Of a stretch of DNA of 64,000 nucleotides, positions 41,569-52,080 are shown one piece after another. The stretch covers positions 1-64,000 of the forward strand of contig MAAL01000109.1 of the NCBI GenBank assembly GCA_002163245.1, in the 5' to 3' direction. The first letter of the stretch is position 1, and each line of letters begins with the position of its first letter. This DNA comes from Gammaproteobacteria bacterium 42_54_T18 (lineage in GTDB: Bacteria > Pseudomonadota > Gammaproteobacteria > Pseudomonadales > Ketobacteraceae). The notes below the pieces were generated by a model. The model was not told where the DNA came from. It saw nothing but the letters and a program-made list of their open reading frames with translations, and did no database searches. Both the position numbers and the translations under genes were made by a program.

Positions 41569-42570
41569 TTACTTTGATATTTCAAATCGTCTTACTTGTA
41601 CTTGGAATCCATTTCGTAATCCCAGGTATAAACTTTCTTTGTCTTCAAAGCCTGCTGCTGCTGCCCACTGACTGAGTTCATCCGGTTCAAAACCAAGCCA
41701 AAGGTCCCCGCAATTATCAACAGCCCAGCTTTGATCGTGGCGGCATAAATCGGTCACAATGAGGGAGCCACCATTACGTAATAATTGGGCACTATCATTA
41801 AAAACATCGGCAGGAGAAGGCACATGGTGTAAAACCATGTTGCAAACAATATGGTTAGCGGAGAGCTTTTCGTTTAGGGCAGTTTGTGTGTCACCTAGCA
41901 TAAAAGTGACATTGTCTAACGGCTGTTCTTGGCAGTAAGACTTGGCTTTGTCTAACATTTCCTCAGAAATATCTAAGGCGACTACCTGATCACATAAAGG
42001 TGCAAGCATTTTTAAAAAGGCCCCTTCACCAGGGCCAATTTCAATAATGCATGTGGGTTTATTTGACGAGGTGTTTAACGTATGTAGCAATAAATCTTTT
42101 GCATTATCAGCATATTGTGCAAAAGGAGCGATTGATTCTTGTTGTTCACGAAATTGACTCGCGTGTTTGTTGAAGAACAACTTTGCCGCATCGGCTCGTT
42201 GCTGTTTCACCTGTTGAATGTTGTCGAGTACTGGTTTGGAAAGACTGACAAAATCAATAGCTTGGTAGAGTGATTCTAACAGCTGGCCAAACATGGTCTG
42301 ATTGTCGGTTAATGCACGTCGATAGAAAATGGAGTTGCCTTCTCGGCGAGTGGTGACAGCTCCGGCCTTTGCTAACACCTTTAGGTGATGGCTCATGCCA
42401 GATTGTTTGATGTCAAAGATATTGCACAATTCTTGAACACCCAATGAGTCAGTTTTTAAGGCGCGCAAGATTTCTAGGCGAAGGGGATCTCCAGCGCCTT
42501 TTAGTAGTGATGCGATATTCAGGAAGCTTTCATTGGGATTACTGGCTTCTTGAAGGGGGGAGTGACTCAT
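41569..42570 (-). CDS. ArsR-family regulator fused to SAM-dependent methyltransferase (SahR-like)
   Basis: Protein of about 333 residues. Residues 1-100 are an ArsR winged helix (LLKGAGDPLRLEILRALK, then FDIKQSGMSHHLKVLAKAGAV). Residues 150-333 are a class I methyltransferase (IIEIGPGEGAFLKMLAPLCDQVVALD, VCNMVLHHVPSPADVF). SahR-type ArsR regulators are known to control SAH recycling and methionine genes in proteobacteria, and metK-ahcY lie directly downstream. The frame is open to 42645, but that start would sit against the operator; the ATG at 42570 (SHSPLQEASNP) is preferred. A perfect palindrome lies upstream. I infer that the regulator reads SAH or SAM through its methyltransferase domain. 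Confidence 0.88.
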   Translation of the reverse strand: MSHSPLQEASNPNESFLNIASLLKGAGDPLRLEILRALKTDSLGVQELCNIFDIKQSGMSHHLKVLAKAGAVTTRREGNSIFYRRALTDNQTMFGQLLESLYQAIDFVSLSKPVLDNIQQVKQQRADAAKLFFNKHASQFREQQESIAPFAQYADNAKDLLLHTLNTSSNKPTCIIEIGPGEGAFLKMLAPLCDQVVALDISEEMLDKAKSYCQEQPLDNVTFMLGDTQTALNEKLSANHIVCNMVLHHVPSPADVFNDSAQLLRNGGSLIVTDLCRHDQSWAVDNCGDLWLGFEPDELSQWAAAAGFEDKESLYLGLRNGFQVQVRRFEISK

Positions 42571-42643
42571 TAAGTAAGGGTAACCCTGTAATTTTTCATT
42601 GATTTGATATGAGATTGAGTAAAAGCAGCATAGCAGTGATTTC

Positions 42644-42671
42644 ATCTATATCAAAATACTTTGATATAGAT
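42644..42671. promoter_or_regulatory. Palindromic operator, candidate SahR-like binding site
   Basis: Perfect 12-bp inverted repeat around ATAC: ATCTATATCAAA and TTTGATATAGAT. It lies in the 285-bp divergent region between the ArsR-methyltransferase gene and tkt. A related half site (TTTGATAT followed by TTCAAA) lies at 41573-41586, just upstream of metK. I infer autoregulation and possibly control of metK-ahcY or tkt. Confidence 0.7.
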
Positions 42672-42855
42672 TTGGGGAAAAGCTCAAATTATTATGTTTT
42701 TGCCCCTGACCTTAGGGTTTTCAGGGGTAAACCAGAACAAATGTTTGATGACAGCCGTCAGGTAAGCGACAATAGCGCCACATTTTTCCAGCGCATTTCA
42801 AACTATTTGATAAACCATGCGCCAATCAACCAAAGTTATTTAGGAGTCAGCCTGA

Positions 42856-44865
42856 ATGTCAGCTCGTCAAGAATTAGCCAATGCAATACGTGCATTAAGT
42901 ATGGATGCTGTTCAACAAGCGAAATCCGGTCACCCTGGTGCACCGATGGGTATGGCAGATATCGCACAGGTCCTGTGGACTGACTATCTTAAACATAACC
43001 CTAATAACCCTAATTGGGCAGATCGTGACCGTTTTGTACTGTCAAATGGTCACGGATCCATGTTGTTGTACTCTTTATTACATCTGACAGGTTATGACCT
43101 TTCAATTGATGACATTAAGAACTTTCGTCAGTTGCACTCGAAAACAGCGGGTCACCCTGAATACAGTTACTGCCCAGGGATTGAAACTACCACGGGCCCG
43201 TTAGGCCAGGGTGTTGCCAATGCGGTGGGAATGGCCATTGCTGAGAAAACCTTAGCGGCACAGTTCAATAAAGGTGCTTTTAATATTGTCGACCACCATA
43301 CCTATGCATTTCTGGGTGATGGTTGTTTGATGGAAGGTATCTCTCATGAGGCCTGTTCACTTGCAGGAACCATGGGTTTGGGCAAGTTGATCATGTTTTA
43401 TGATGACAACGGAATCTCAATTGATGGTGAAGTAGAAGGTTGGTTCACCGATGATACCCCCAAGCGTTTTGAAGCTTATGGTTGGCAAGTTATTCCTAAT
43501 GTTGATGGTCATAACTCAACAGAAATCATTGCCGCGATTGAAATGGCAAAAACCAATACAGAATCACCTACGTTGATTTGTTGTAAAACAGTGATTGGTT
43601 TTGGCTCACCTAATAAAGAAGGCAAAGAAGATTGTCACGGTGCACCTTTAGGTGAAGATGAAATTAAGTTAACTCGTGAGAAGCTGGGTTGGAAACACGG
43701 AGCCTTTGAAATTCCTGATGATATCTATGCTGGTTGGGATGGTAAAACCAAAGGTGACGAAGCTGAGACACATTGGAATACTCAGTTTGAAAACTATCGT
43801 GCAGCACACCCAGAATTAGCGGCTGAATTTGAGCGTCGTACTAGTGGAACATTGCCAGAAAACTGGGAAGCTAACACAACGGCTTATATTGCTGATCTGC
43901 AAGAGAAAGGTGAATCAATTGCTTCTCGAAAAGCATCTCAGAATGCATTAAATGCCTTTGGACCATTATTGCCTGAGCTGTTAGGTGGATCCGCTGATTT
44001 AGCGGGATCAAACTTAACCTTGTGGAGTGGTTCGAAAGGTCTAAAGGCTGATGATGCGTCTGGTAACTATGTACACTGGGGTGTACGTGAGTTTGCTATG
44101 ACTGCTGCAATGAACGGCATTGCGTTACACGGTGGTTTTATTACCTACGGCGCAACCTTCCTTGTCTTTATGGAATATGCACGTAACGCCATGCGTATGG
44201 CTGCCATAATGAAGCAACAAAATATTCAAGTGTATACCCATGATTCTATTGGATTGGGTGAAGATGGCCCAACACACCAACCTATTGAACAAATTGCCAA
44301 TTTACGTATGACGCCCAATATGTCCCTATGGCGTCCAGGTGATACGGTTGAATCTGCAGTGGCTTGGAAAGCTGCGATTGAACGTAATGACGGACCTACT
44401 TGCCTTATTTTCTCTCGACAGGGTTTGCCTCACCAGGAGCGTAGTGCGGAGCAGGTCGCCAATATTGCAAAAGGTGGATATGTATTAAAAGCCTTCGCTG
44501 ATGGAGAACAGGATGCGTTGTTAATTGCAACCGGTTCGGAGCTTGGACTTGCGATGGATGCAGCAGCAGTTCTAACAGAGAAAGGCCAAAACGTTTCTGT
44601 TGTATCTATGCCGTCCGTGGATCTTTTCCTTGCACAAGATGACGCTTACAAAGAATCGGTATTACCTGCCGCAGTGCGTAACCGCGTTGCTGTTGAAGCG
44701 GGTATTAAAGATTATTGGTATAAGTTTGTAGGTCTTGATGGTGCGGTTGTTGGCATGGAAACATTTGGTGAATCGGCTCCTGCTAGTGATCTATTTAAGT
44801 TGTTTGGATTTACTGTTGATAATGTTGTCGCAACTGTTGAAGGTCTTATTGGCAAAGGTCAATAA
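42856..44865 (+). CDS. tkt: Transketolase
   Basis: Thiamine-diphosphate enzyme of 669 residues, full length. Motifs: [18 protein letters not shown] at the N-terminus, [16 protein letters not shown], the cofactor motif [13 protein letters not shown] followed by FYDDN, and [18 protein letters not shown]. It interconverts pentose-phosphate and glycolytic sugars. AGGAGT precedes the ATG. Its TAA is followed at once by the ATG of epd, so the two genes are coupled. It heads the tkt-epd-pgk-fba operon. Confidence 0.96.
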   Translation: MSARQELANAIRALSMDAVQQAKSGHPGAPMGMADIAQVLWTDYLKHNPNNPNWADRDRFVLSNGHGSMLLYSLLHLTGYDLSIDDIKNFRQLHSKTAGHPEYSYCPGIETTTGPLGQGVANAVGMAIAEKTLAAQFNKGAFNIVDHHTYAFLGDGCLMEGISHEACSLAGTMGLGKLIMFYDDNGISIDGEVEGWFTDDTPKRFEAYGWQVIPNVDGHNSTEIIAAIEMAKTNTESPTLICCKTVIGFGSPNKEGKEDCHGAPLGEDEIKLTREKLGWKHGAFEIPDDIYAGWDGKTKGDEAETHWNTQFENYRAAHPELAAEFERRTSGTLPENWEANTTAYIADLQEKGESIASRKASQNALNAFGPLLPELLGGSADLAGSNLTLWSGSKGLKADDASGNYVHWGVREFAMTAAMNGIALHGGFITYGATFLVFMEYARNAMRMAAIMKQQNIQVYTHDSIGLGEDGPTHQPIEQIANLRMTPNMSLWRPGDTVESAVAWKAAIERNDGPTCLIFSRQGLPHQERSAEQVANIAKGGYVLKAFADGEQDALLIATGSELGLAMDAAAVLTEKGQNVSVVSMPSVDLFLAQDDAYKESVLPAAVRNRVAVEAGIKDYWYKFVGLDGAVVGMETFGESAPASDLFKLFGFTVDNVVATVEGLIGKGQ

Positions 44866-45939
44866 ATGGTAAGTGAGCCAGCATTACGTGTTGCCATTAA
44901 TGGTTATGGCCGTATAGGGCGCAACGTATTACGTGCCTTATACGAGGATCAACTGCTGGGGCGTAACAACCTAGCAATTGATCAAACTGTTGGTCGTAAT
45001 ATCGAAATTGTCGCAATCAACGAATTAGGCGCGTTGGATTCGGTTGCGCACTTAACACGTTATGACAGTACTCACGGTGTGTTTCAATTGCCTGTTGATG
45101 TGGACGTTGAGGCATCAATTTTACATATTGCTGATCACTCTATCAAAGTCTTGAGCATTGAAGATCCAGAGAAATGTCCGTGGGGGCAGTTGGATATAGA
45201 TGTTGTGCTGGAATGTACAGGTGTATTTCGATCTCGTGAAGACGCTGGTCGGCATATTAAAGCGGGTGCAAAACGTGTGGTCATTGGAGCGGTTGCTTTT
45301 GATGAAGTGGATAATACCTTGTTGTATGGTATTAACCATGAGCAGTTTTCACCACATGATCGCATTATTTCCAGTGCATCTTGTACGACTCATTGTTTAG
45401 CACCGTTATTAACGGTGTTACATAATCGATGGGGTGTTGAGCATGCGTTAATGACCGAGATCCATGCTTATACCAGTGATCAGCACTTATTGGACAAAAT
45501 GCATCGAGATTTACGCAGAGCAAGAGCAGGGGCACAAAACTTAATCCCTACAACGAGCAGCAGTATCGGTGCAATTCAGCAAGTGTTACCGTTTATGCAA
45601 GAGCGTATTGATGGTTACTCCATGCGTGTACCTACGGTTAACGTTGCCGCAGTGGATTTAACTTTACAGTTAGTCGGCACCCCATCAGTGACCGCCGATG
45701 ATATCACTGAATTAATGAGTGATGCGGCGAAGGGTGATTTCAGGGGTATCCTCGGGGTATGCCACGAGCCGTTAGTATCGTCAGACTTTATACACCGTAC
45801 TGAGTCAGCGATTTATGATGTGACGCAAACCACCGTATTAGGGCCAATGATAAAACTGACGGCTTGGTATGATAATGAATGGGGATACACCCATCGTTTA
45901 TTGGATTTACTGGAAACCATTCGGGAACGAACGGTTTAA
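44866..45939 (+). CDS. epd: Erythrose-4-phosphate dehydrogenase (GAPDH family)
   Basis: Protein of 357 residues with an NAD-binding start VAINGYGRIGRNVLRALY and the catalytic Cys in SSASCTTHCLAPLL. Most GAPDH/Epd enzymes read SCTTNC; here Asn is replaced by His. WYDNEWGYTHRLLDL is typical of the family C-terminus. It probably oxidises erythrose 4-phosphate to 4-phosphoerythronate for pyridoxal phosphate synthesis, as in Pseudomonas where epd lies between tkt and pgk. A GAPDH role cannot be ruled out from sequence. Confidence 0.85.
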   Translation: MVSEPALRVAINGYGRIGRNVLRALYEDQLLGRNNLAIDQTVGRNIEIVAINELGALDSVAHLTRYDSTHGVFQLPVDVDVEASILHIADHSIKVLSIEDPEKCPWGQLDIDVVLECTGVFRSREDAGRHIKAGAKRVVIGAVAFDEVDNTLLYGINHEQFSPHDRIISSASCTTHCLAPLLTVLHNRWGVEHALMTEIHAYTSDQHLLDKMHRDLRRARAGAQNLIPTTSSSIGAIQQVLPFMQERIDGYSMRVPTVNVAAVDLTLQLVGTPSVTADDITELMSDAAKGDFRGILGVCHEPLVSSDFIHRTESAIYDVTQTTVLGPMIKLTAWYDNEWGYTHRLLDLLETIRERTV

Positions 45940-45976
45940 CCGGAAGCAACGATTAAAAGAGTGAGAAGGTAGTAAT

Positions 45977-47143
45977 ATGTCAGTGATTAATATGACGGAT
46001 TTGGACCTCGCTGGAAAGCGCGTACTGATTCGACAAGATTTAAATGTTCCGGTTAAAGATGGAAAGGTTACCAGTGATGTGCGTATTCAAGCATCATTGC
46101 CAACAATACAATTGGCACTGGATGCTGGTGCCAAAGTGATGGTGATGAGCCACCTAGGTAGACCAACTGAAGGTGAATATGCAGAAGAGTTCTCATTACA
46201 GCCAGTGGCGAACCATCTTGCAAGCTTATTAAATAAAGATGTTCCTCTTGTTAAAGATTGGTTAGACGGTGTTGACGTAGCAGAAGGCGAACTAGTGTTA
46301 TGTGAAAACGTTCGTTTTAATGTTGGTGAGAAAAAAGACAGCGAAGCGTTGTCAAAAAAGATGGCAGCGTTATGTGATATCTATGTAATGGATGCCTTTG
46401 GCACGGCTCACCGAGCGCAAGCATCAACGCACGGTGTTGCAAAATTTGCAACAACAGCCTGTGCAGGTCCATTACTTGCTAACGAACTTGAAGCATTAGC
46501 AAAAGCGGTTGATAAGCCAGAAGCCCCTGTAGTTGCTATTGTAGGTGGCTCTAAAGTCTCTACCAAACTGACGGTATTGGATTCTTTAAAAGAACTGGCT
46601 GACCAACTTATTGTTGGGGGCGGAATTGCGAATACGTTCTTAGCGGCTGCAGGTTTCCCCGTTGGAAAATCACTCTACGAAGAAGACCTCATTGAGGATG
46701 CTAAACGCTTGATGAAGGAAACAAATATCCCATTACCGACGGATGTTGTTGTTGCAAAAGCATTTTCTGAAGATGCAGAAGCAACAATCAAAGCCGTGGC
46801 TGATGTTGTCGAAGACGACATGATTTTAGATGTTGGCCCCGAGACTCAGAAAGCCTTTAATGAAATTTTAAACAGCGCAAAAACCATTGTATGGAATGGA
46901 CCTGTTGGCGTATTTGAATTTGACCAATTTGGTGAAGGCACCAAATCAATGTCATTAGCAATCGCCGAAAGTAGTGCATTTTCAATCGCTGGAGGCGGAG
47001 ATACTTTGGCGGCAGTGGATAAATATGGCATTAAAGCACAAGTGTCATACATATCTACCGGCGGTGGAGCGTTCTTAGAGTTTTTAGAAGGTAAAACATT
47101 ACCTGCAGTAGCCGCACTAGAGACTTGTGCAAAAAAAGCGTAA
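45977..47143 (+). CDS. pgk: Phosphoglycerate kinase
   Basis: Glycolytic enzyme of 388 residues. It starts [19 protein letters not shown]; other motifs are [39 protein letters not shown] and [14 protein letters not shown], with the C-terminal [13 protein letters not shown] nucleotide loop. GAGAAGG precedes the ATG. It sits between epd and fba; the pyruvate kinase gene found here in some Pseudomonas is absent. Confidence 0.97.
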   Translation: MSVINMTDLDLAGKRVLIRQDLNVPVKDGKVTSDVRIQASLPTIQLALDAGAKVMVMSHLGRPTEGEYAEEFSLQPVANHLASLLNKDVPLVKDWLDGVDVAEGELVLCENVRFNVGEKKDSEALSKKMAALCDIYVMDAFGTAHRAQASTHGVAKFATTACAGPLLANELEALAKAVDKPEAPVVAIVGGSKVSTKLTVLDSLKELADQLIVGGGIANTFLAAAGFPVGKSLYEEDLIEDAKRLMKETNIPLPTDVVVAKAFSEDAEATIKAVADVVEDDMILDVGPETQKAFNEILNSAKTIVWNGPVGVFEFDQFGEGTKSMSLAIAESSAFSIAGGGDTLAAVDKYGIKAQVSYISTGGGAFLEFLEGKTLPAVAALETCAKKA

Positions 47144-47243
47144 AGTTTTAGATAAGCTCAAGCTATTCAAAATGCACGTTCTACAAGATCCGCAAAATAG
47201 CATATTTTACAACACGTAAAGAATTAACAACAGGGGACACACC

Positions 47244-48308
47244 ATGGCATTGGTAAGTATGAGACAGCTGCTAGATCACGCAGCAGAAAATGGGTACGGC
47301 GTACCCGCATTTAACGTCAACAATCTAGAACAAATGCGCGCCATTATGGAAGCGGCTGATCACACCAATAGCCCTGTTATTGTGCAAGCATCCGCAGGTG
47401 CCCGCAAATACGCAGGATCAAATTTCCTACGTCACCTGATTCTAGCCGCAATTGAAGAGTTCCCGCATATTCCAGTTTGTATGCATCAGGATCACGGAAC
47501 ATCGCCTTCAGTTTGCCAACGATCAATCCAGTTAGGCTTTTCATCTGTAATGATGGACGGCTCTCTAGGAACGGACGGGAAAACACCTAAAGACTACGAC
47601 TACAATGTACAAGTCACCCAAGAAACGGTAGCGATGGCTCATGCTTGTGGTGTATCTGTAGAGGGTGAGTTAGGTTGCTTAGGTTCTTTAGAAACGGGTG
47701 AAGCTGGTGAAGAGGACGGCATTGGAGCTGAAGGTAAGCTTACAATGGATCAGATGTTAACAGATCCAGAAGAAGCAGCAGCCTTTGTAAAAGCGACACA
47801 CGTTGACGCACTAGCAATTGCAATTGGTACCAGTCACGGCGCTTACAAATTTACTCGCCCACCAACGGGTGATGTATTAGCGATTGATCAAATCAAAGCA
47901 ATTCACGCCCGTATCCCAGATACACACCTTGTTATGCATGGATCATCTTCTGTACCACAGGATTGGCTGGCAGTGATCAATGAAAACGGCGGACAGATTC
48001 CTGAGACTTATGGTGTACCGGTTTCTGAGATCCAAGAAGGTATTAAACATGGCGTACGTAAGGTCAATATTGATACGGACTTACGTTTAGCATCAACAGG
48101 TGCTATTCGTCGCTTTTTGGCAGAAAATCCATCAGAATTTGATCCTCGTAAATACCTTGCTGTAGCAACCCAGGCGATGAAAGACATTACCATTGCACGT
48201 TATGAGGCATTTGGTACCGCAGGCAATGCCGATAAGATTAAGGTTGTTAGCCTAGAAAATATGTTTGCACGTTATGAGAATGGTGAGCTTAACCCTCAGG
48301 TGAAGTAA
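47244..48308 (+). CDS. fba: Fructose-bisphosphate aldolase, class II
   Basis: Zinc-dependent aldolase of 354 residues. The metal and active-site motifs are [50 protein letters not shown] and [13 protein letters not shown], then [15 protein letters not shown]. It splits fructose 1,6-bisphosphate. A 100-bp gap separates it from pgk, and a terminator follows. Confidence 0.96.
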   Translation: MALVSMRQLLDHAAENGYGVPAFNVNNLEQMRAIMEAADHTNSPVIVQASAGARKYAGSNFLRHLILAAIEEFPHIPVCMHQDHGTSPSVCQRSIQLGFSSVMMDGSLGTDGKTPKDYDYNVQVTQETVAMAHACGVSVEGELGCLGSLETGEAGEEDGIGAEGKLTMDQMLTDPEEAAAFVKATHVDALAIAIGTSHGAYKFTRPPTGDVLAIDQIKAIHARIPDTHLVMHGSSSVPQDWLAVINENGGQIPETYGVPVSEIQEGIKHGVRKVNIDTDLRLASTGAIRRFLAENPSEFDPRKYLAVATQAMKDITIARYEAFGTAGNADKIKVVSLENMFARYENGELNPQVK

Positions 48309-48332
48309 GCGATTTAGCAGCAGTAAACAGAG

Positions 48333-48378
48333 AAAGGGGAGTGGGACCTGTCGAGTATAGGTTTCACTCCCCTTTTTT
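48333..48378 (+). terminator. Rho-independent terminator after fba
   Basis: Stem AAAGGGGAGTG and CACTCCCCTTT around a 21-base loop, followed by a run of T. It ends the tkt-epd-pgk-fba operon. Confidence 0.85.
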
Positions 48379-48395
48379 ATTGCCAAGAAAACGCT

Positions 48396-49355
48396 ATGCT
48401 TAACGATATGCCATTTGATAAAGAAACTGTAAGACAAGCTATACCGCCCTTAACGATAGGTGAACCTGTCGTGGAGCACGAGAGTGTTCGGCGGTACCGT
48501 GAATATTATGGTATTGATTTTGAGAATAGGAAAAAACACCTAAGCGCAAGTCTTGGTTATATCGATGTCTCAGGGTATCGCATCTACACCCATACCTTTT
48601 TGCAAGATAATCCCAAAGGGACGGTATTTGTGATGCATGGGTATTATGATCATGTGGGAATATATGATCATATTATCGAATACTTAATTGACCTACGGTT
48701 TTCCGTTGTGGCGTTTGATTTACCAGGCCATGGTTTATCATCAGGAGACAATGTTGCTATTCATGATTTTCATCGATATCAAATTGTTCTGCATTCGGTG
48801 ATGGACGCGGCAAAAGAGAATATGCCAAGCCCTTGGCATATTGTTGGTCAAAGTACAGGGGCTGCCGTCGTTATTGATTTTTTATTAACAGGGCGATTTA
48901 CTCAAAAAACATCACCGTTTAAGAAAATAGTATTGTTGGCCCCCCTTGTGAGGCCTCAAAGCTGGCTGACCGGCAGGGTTATGCAATCAATCGTGATTTT
49001 GTTTAAACAATATATTGCACGAAATTTTGCAACAAACTCTAATGATGTGAATTTTCTGCACTTCTTGCGCGCCCGGGACCCGTTGCAATCAAGAATGCTT
49101 TCTGCCCGTTGGGTGGGTGCACTCAAAAACTGGGTGCCTTATATTGAAAGTAAAGATAGTTGTGAAGTACCGATTACTGTTATTCAAGGCCAACAAGATG
49201 GAACGGTTGAGTGGCAGCACAACCTTGCCGTTATCAAGAAAAAATTTATTCGTACGGAATTGGTGTTTATTTCACAGGCACATCATCAGTTGGTGAATGA
49301 GACTGAAGCACTAAGGAAAGAGATTTTTGGTGTGATGGGTTCGCGATTAAAGTGA
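48396..49355 (+). CDS. Alpha/beta hydrolase (monoacylglycerol lipase-like)
   Basis: Hydrolase of 319 residues of the serine-aminopeptidase/lysophospholipase group. The oxyanion region is VFVMHGYYDHVGIYDHI, the nucleophile elbow is VGQSTGAAVV, with an acid in VIQGQQDGTVEW and the catalytic His in SQAHHQLVNE. No signal peptide is visible, so it should be cytosolic. It overlaps the 3' end of the convergent hydrolase gene by 9 bp. The substrate is unknown; an acylglycerol is likely by family. Confidence 0.83.
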   Translation: MLNDMPFDKETVRQAIPPLTIGEPVVEHESVRRYREYYGIDFENRKKHLSASLGYIDVSGYRIYTHTFLQDNPKGTVFVMHGYYDHVGIYDHIIEYLIDLRFSVVAFDLPGHGLSSGDNVAIHDFHRYQIVLHSVMDAAKENMPSPWHIVGQSTGAAVVIDFLLTGRFTQKTSPFKKIVLLAPLVRPQSWLTGRVMQSIVILFKQYIARNFATNSNDVNFLHFLRARDPLQSRMLSARWVGALKNWVPYIESKDSCEVPITVIQGQQDGTVEWQHNLAVIKKKFIRTELVFISQAHHQLVNETEALRKEIFGVMGSRLK

Positions 49356-50282
49356 ACTGGATGCGCAGACTTCATAGGATTGAATGACGTTTCCGAATTT
49401 ACTTGCTTGTTTTATCGGTGCATTACCAAGGAATTGAATATGAATTTTATAAATCTCCGATGGTTTTTCAAGCATTATCAAATGGCCGCATTCTAATAAA
49501 TTGACGGTGTTGGCGTTAGGATAGTGCCAATGTAAGCTGTTAATTAGTTCTGGTGTTGAATAGGTGTCACTTTCGCCATTTATAATTAGTAGTGGGCATT
49601 TGATATTTTTGGTTTGTGGCATAACCAATGGTAAACCTTGTTCAAGATCATCGATAACATTTAGAAAGCGATCGAGATTCTCCAGGTGTCGCGTATAACC
49701 TGCTTTATGCAAGGCTTTTGGTAGCTGAGGAGGGTTGTAGAACAAAGAATTCAGCATACTTATTGAATCATCGATCGATTGAAAATTAATATCTGAGCGA
49801 AACCTTTGGATTGTCTCACTTGCTGTTGATGTACCATTGCTTGCCCATAGGTCGGGAATACTCATAAGGGTCAAGGATTTAATATTTTGAGGGCGAGTGG
49901 CCGTATAAAACGTTGCCAGCAGCGTTAACGTAGAATGGGCAACGATATGAGGCGTCTTAATATTGAGAACCTCTAGGGCTTGGTCTAACCAACGGCAGAG
50001 GTCGTGAATAGAATGCTTTTGAGATTTAAAGTATTGTGTGAAGCAGGCTCCTGGAATATTTAAAGCAATTCTATAATATGCTTTGTTATCATAGTTTTGC
50101 ATCTGGCTACGCCACACCGACTTATTGGTACCCATGCCGTGAATGAATATGATGGGTTCAGCAGAGGGGTCACCTTGGGCTAAATAGCTCCAAGTTTCAC
50201 CGTTGATGGTAAAGCTTTTGTGTTTGACCCGCCAAAAACTAGCAATATGGGAAGCTAAAACATGCGTGTGATCTTTGCTCAT
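49347..50282 (-). CDS. Alpha/beta hydrolase
   Basis: Protein of about 311 residues with the alpha/beta hydrolase fold: IIFIHGMGTNKSVWRSQM (oxyanion), IVAHSTLTLLA where a nucleophile elbow is expected (H-S-T instead of G-x-S-x-G), LLIINGESDTYSTP (acid) and LLECGHLIMLEKP (His). The ATG at 50282 with GGAG upstream is preferred over the ATG at 50321, which lacks a ribosome-binding site. It is divergent from the lipase-like gene at 50366. Substrate unknown. Confidence 0.8.
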   Translation of the reverse strand: MSKDHTHVLASHIASFWRVKHKSFTINGETWSYLAQGDPSAEPIIFIHGMGTNKSVWRSQMQNYDNKAYYRIALNIPGACFTQYFKSQKHSIHDLCRWLDQALEVLNIKTPHIVAHSTLTLLATFYTATRPQNIKSLTLMSIPDLWASNGTSTASETIQRFRSDINFQSIDDSISMLNSLFYNPPQLPKALHKAGYTRHLENLDRFLNVIDDLEQGLPLVMPQTKNIKCPLLIINGESDTYSTPELINSLHWHYPNANTVNLLECGHLIMLEKPSEIYKIHIQFLGNAPIKQASKFGNVIQSYEVCASSSL

Positions 50283-50365
50283 CGGTGGTGTGTTCTCCAG
50301 TGAATCAGGGAATGGTAGCATGGCACGATGTGTTGCTCAAATTTCGTTCTTTTTAGGAAGATGAT

Positions 50366-51013
50366 ATGTCTCAGGATTATGTTATTTTACTGCATGGGCT
50401 GGCAAGAAATGCTCGATCAATGAATGTAATGGTGTCTGAACTAAAGCGTGCGGGATTTGGTACGGTAAATTATGATTATCCATCAACAAAACACTCGATA
50501 GAGTTATTAGCGAATGATGTAATAACTGACGCGATATCTCTTTGCCCCAGTGGTGCAAAAATTCATTTTGTTACCCACTCGATGGGTGGAATATTGGTTC
50601 GTCAGTATTTAAGCCAAAAAACAATCCAGAATATGGGGCGTGTTGTTATGTTAGGCCCACCCAATAAAGGCAGTCAGGTTGTTGATCGGTTGGGCAGTGT
50701 CCCTGGATATGCGTGGTTTAATGGTCCAGCAGGCAGACAGCTAGGGACGGGGAGTGAAAGTATTCCTAATAGCTTGCGGGGGGTAGATTTTGAGCTGGGT
50801 ATTATTGCTGGTACTCGAAGCATCAACTTATTGTTGTCAACGATGTTGCCTAAACCTAATGATGGGAAAGTCTCTGTGGAAAACACTAAGTTGACAGGTA
50901 TGGCGGATCATATTGTTCTGCCTGTGACCCACCCTTTTATTATGAAAAATAAAGGCGTTATTCTGCAGGTGATTCATTTTTTGAAGTGTGGTTCATTTAA
51001 TCGAGAACGATAG
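50366..51013 (+). CDS. Small alpha/beta hydrolase, lipase/PGAP1-like
   Basis: Protein of 215 residues. VILLHGLARNARSMNVM is the oxyanion-loop region, and the nucleophile elbow THSMGGILVRQYL is typical of lipases and PGAP1-like esterases. A GPPNKGSQVVDRL segment, seen in the lipase-class triacylglycerol esterases, and the late His in MADHIVLPVTHPF complete the triad. AGGAAG precedes the ATG. It is short for a secreted lipase and has no signal peptide. Substrate unknown. Confidence 0.82.
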   Translation: MSQDYVILLHGLARNARSMNVMVSELKRAGFGTVNYDYPSTKHSIELLANDVITDAISLCPSGAKIHFVTHSMGGILVRQYLSQKTIQNMGRVVMLGPPNKGSQVVDRLGSVPGYAWFNGPAGRQLGTGSESIPNSLRGVDFELGIIAGTRSINLLLSTMLPKPNDGKVSVENTKLTGMADHIVLPVTHPFIMKNKGVILQVIHFLKCGSFNRER

Positions 51014-51036
51014 GAAATAGAGGGGGAGTACATTTA

Positions 51037-51810
51037 TTAGGAATATAGCGTTCTAATACAATCAGCCGTTAAACCTGGTTTGTTAAGAGGATGGTTGATG
51101 GTATGTGTTATTGGTAGGGTTGGATTGGTATATTGTGCGATGGATAGGGCGTTTAGATCGAGGGCGGTAATTATCGGGTGTTTATAAAGGTAGTCTCTAA
51201 TGGATTTCTCAAGCTGTTCCGTGTCCAATGTTAATTGCAACTTTTCTGATATTGATACGCTATTCGGGTGACTGATTTCCCCAAGTACCATAAATAAATC
51301 GTTATCATTTTTGTATTTATGGGAAATATTACAATTTTCTAAAAATGATGTACGAATGTTACTCAGTTGATTTGTAACCCCCCCGCTGATAGAAGGCCAT
51401 CCCAGTAAGGTTACTTTTTTATTTATCCATTGGATTTGAAATGTTCTGGTGTTGGGTAATTGACCTGCGCTAGTAAATTCTTTAAATGATGGATGGAATC
51501 CACCAAATTGAATCGTCATTGGAAAATTCTGATGAACAGTTGTTAGAAAATGAGAGAAATCCATGGTGACGTTGTTTTTGGTTTCGGCTGCAATATTGTG
51601 ATTATAAAATGTATGGGCTTTGATGACTTTTTCCATCCCTATAATGGTTCCATGGATTTGATTAATATCGTAGGGGCGGAATAATTCGCCTAGAGGCGAT
51701 TTCTGTATTTTCTGTATACAGCTGTTGATGAGCTGATGTAATTCATCAGTTTTACTTCCATAAAAGGAAATAAGTGTTAATTGTTTTCTTGTAACGTTTT
51801 CATTAGGCAT
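51037..51810 (-). CDS. Uncharacterised protein with a single H-x-T motif
   Basis: Protein of 257 residues that I do not recognise. It has no signal peptide or membrane helix. An IHGTIIGMEK segment near residue 53 resembles one of the two H-x-T/S motifs of 2H phosphoesterases, but I do not see a matching second motif; the C-terminal half has ALDLNALSIAQYTNPTLP instead. It is converging on the lipase-like gene and lies 270 bp from the AlkC-like gene, in which gap I see no other feature. Confidence 0.6.
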   Translation of the reverse strand: MPNENVTRKQLTLISFYGSKTDELHQLINSCIQKIQKSPLGELFRPYDINQIHGTIIGMEKVIKAHTFYNHNIAAETKNNVTMDFSHFLTTVHQNFPMTIQFGGFHPSFKEFTSAGQLPNTRTFQIQWINKKVTLLGWPSISGGVTNQLSNIRTSFLENCNISHKYKNDNDLFMVLGEISHPNSVSISEKLQLTLDTEQLEKSIRDYLYKHPIITALDLNALSIAQYTNPTLPITHTINHPLNKPGLTADCIRTLYS

Positions 51811-52080
51811 GGTTGTGTGGTGGTGTTCTCAGGAGGTTTAGAATGAATAATATAATTGTAGCGTGATAACGGGTTTTTCGCTGTGAATCACTCTTTGTTG
51901 GGACAGGTTTTTTTGATTGGATGTCTGAAATTTTCAGTTAGGGTGATAGCTCTATTGACATATGTTTTGTTTCATAGCAGTGTACTGTATGAATGTATAG
52001 TGCTTGGTTCGTGTCTTGTATTATAATCTAATGCAGTGTGCAGAAAGATAAGTTTTTTGAAAATTCACCTCGGAATAAAA

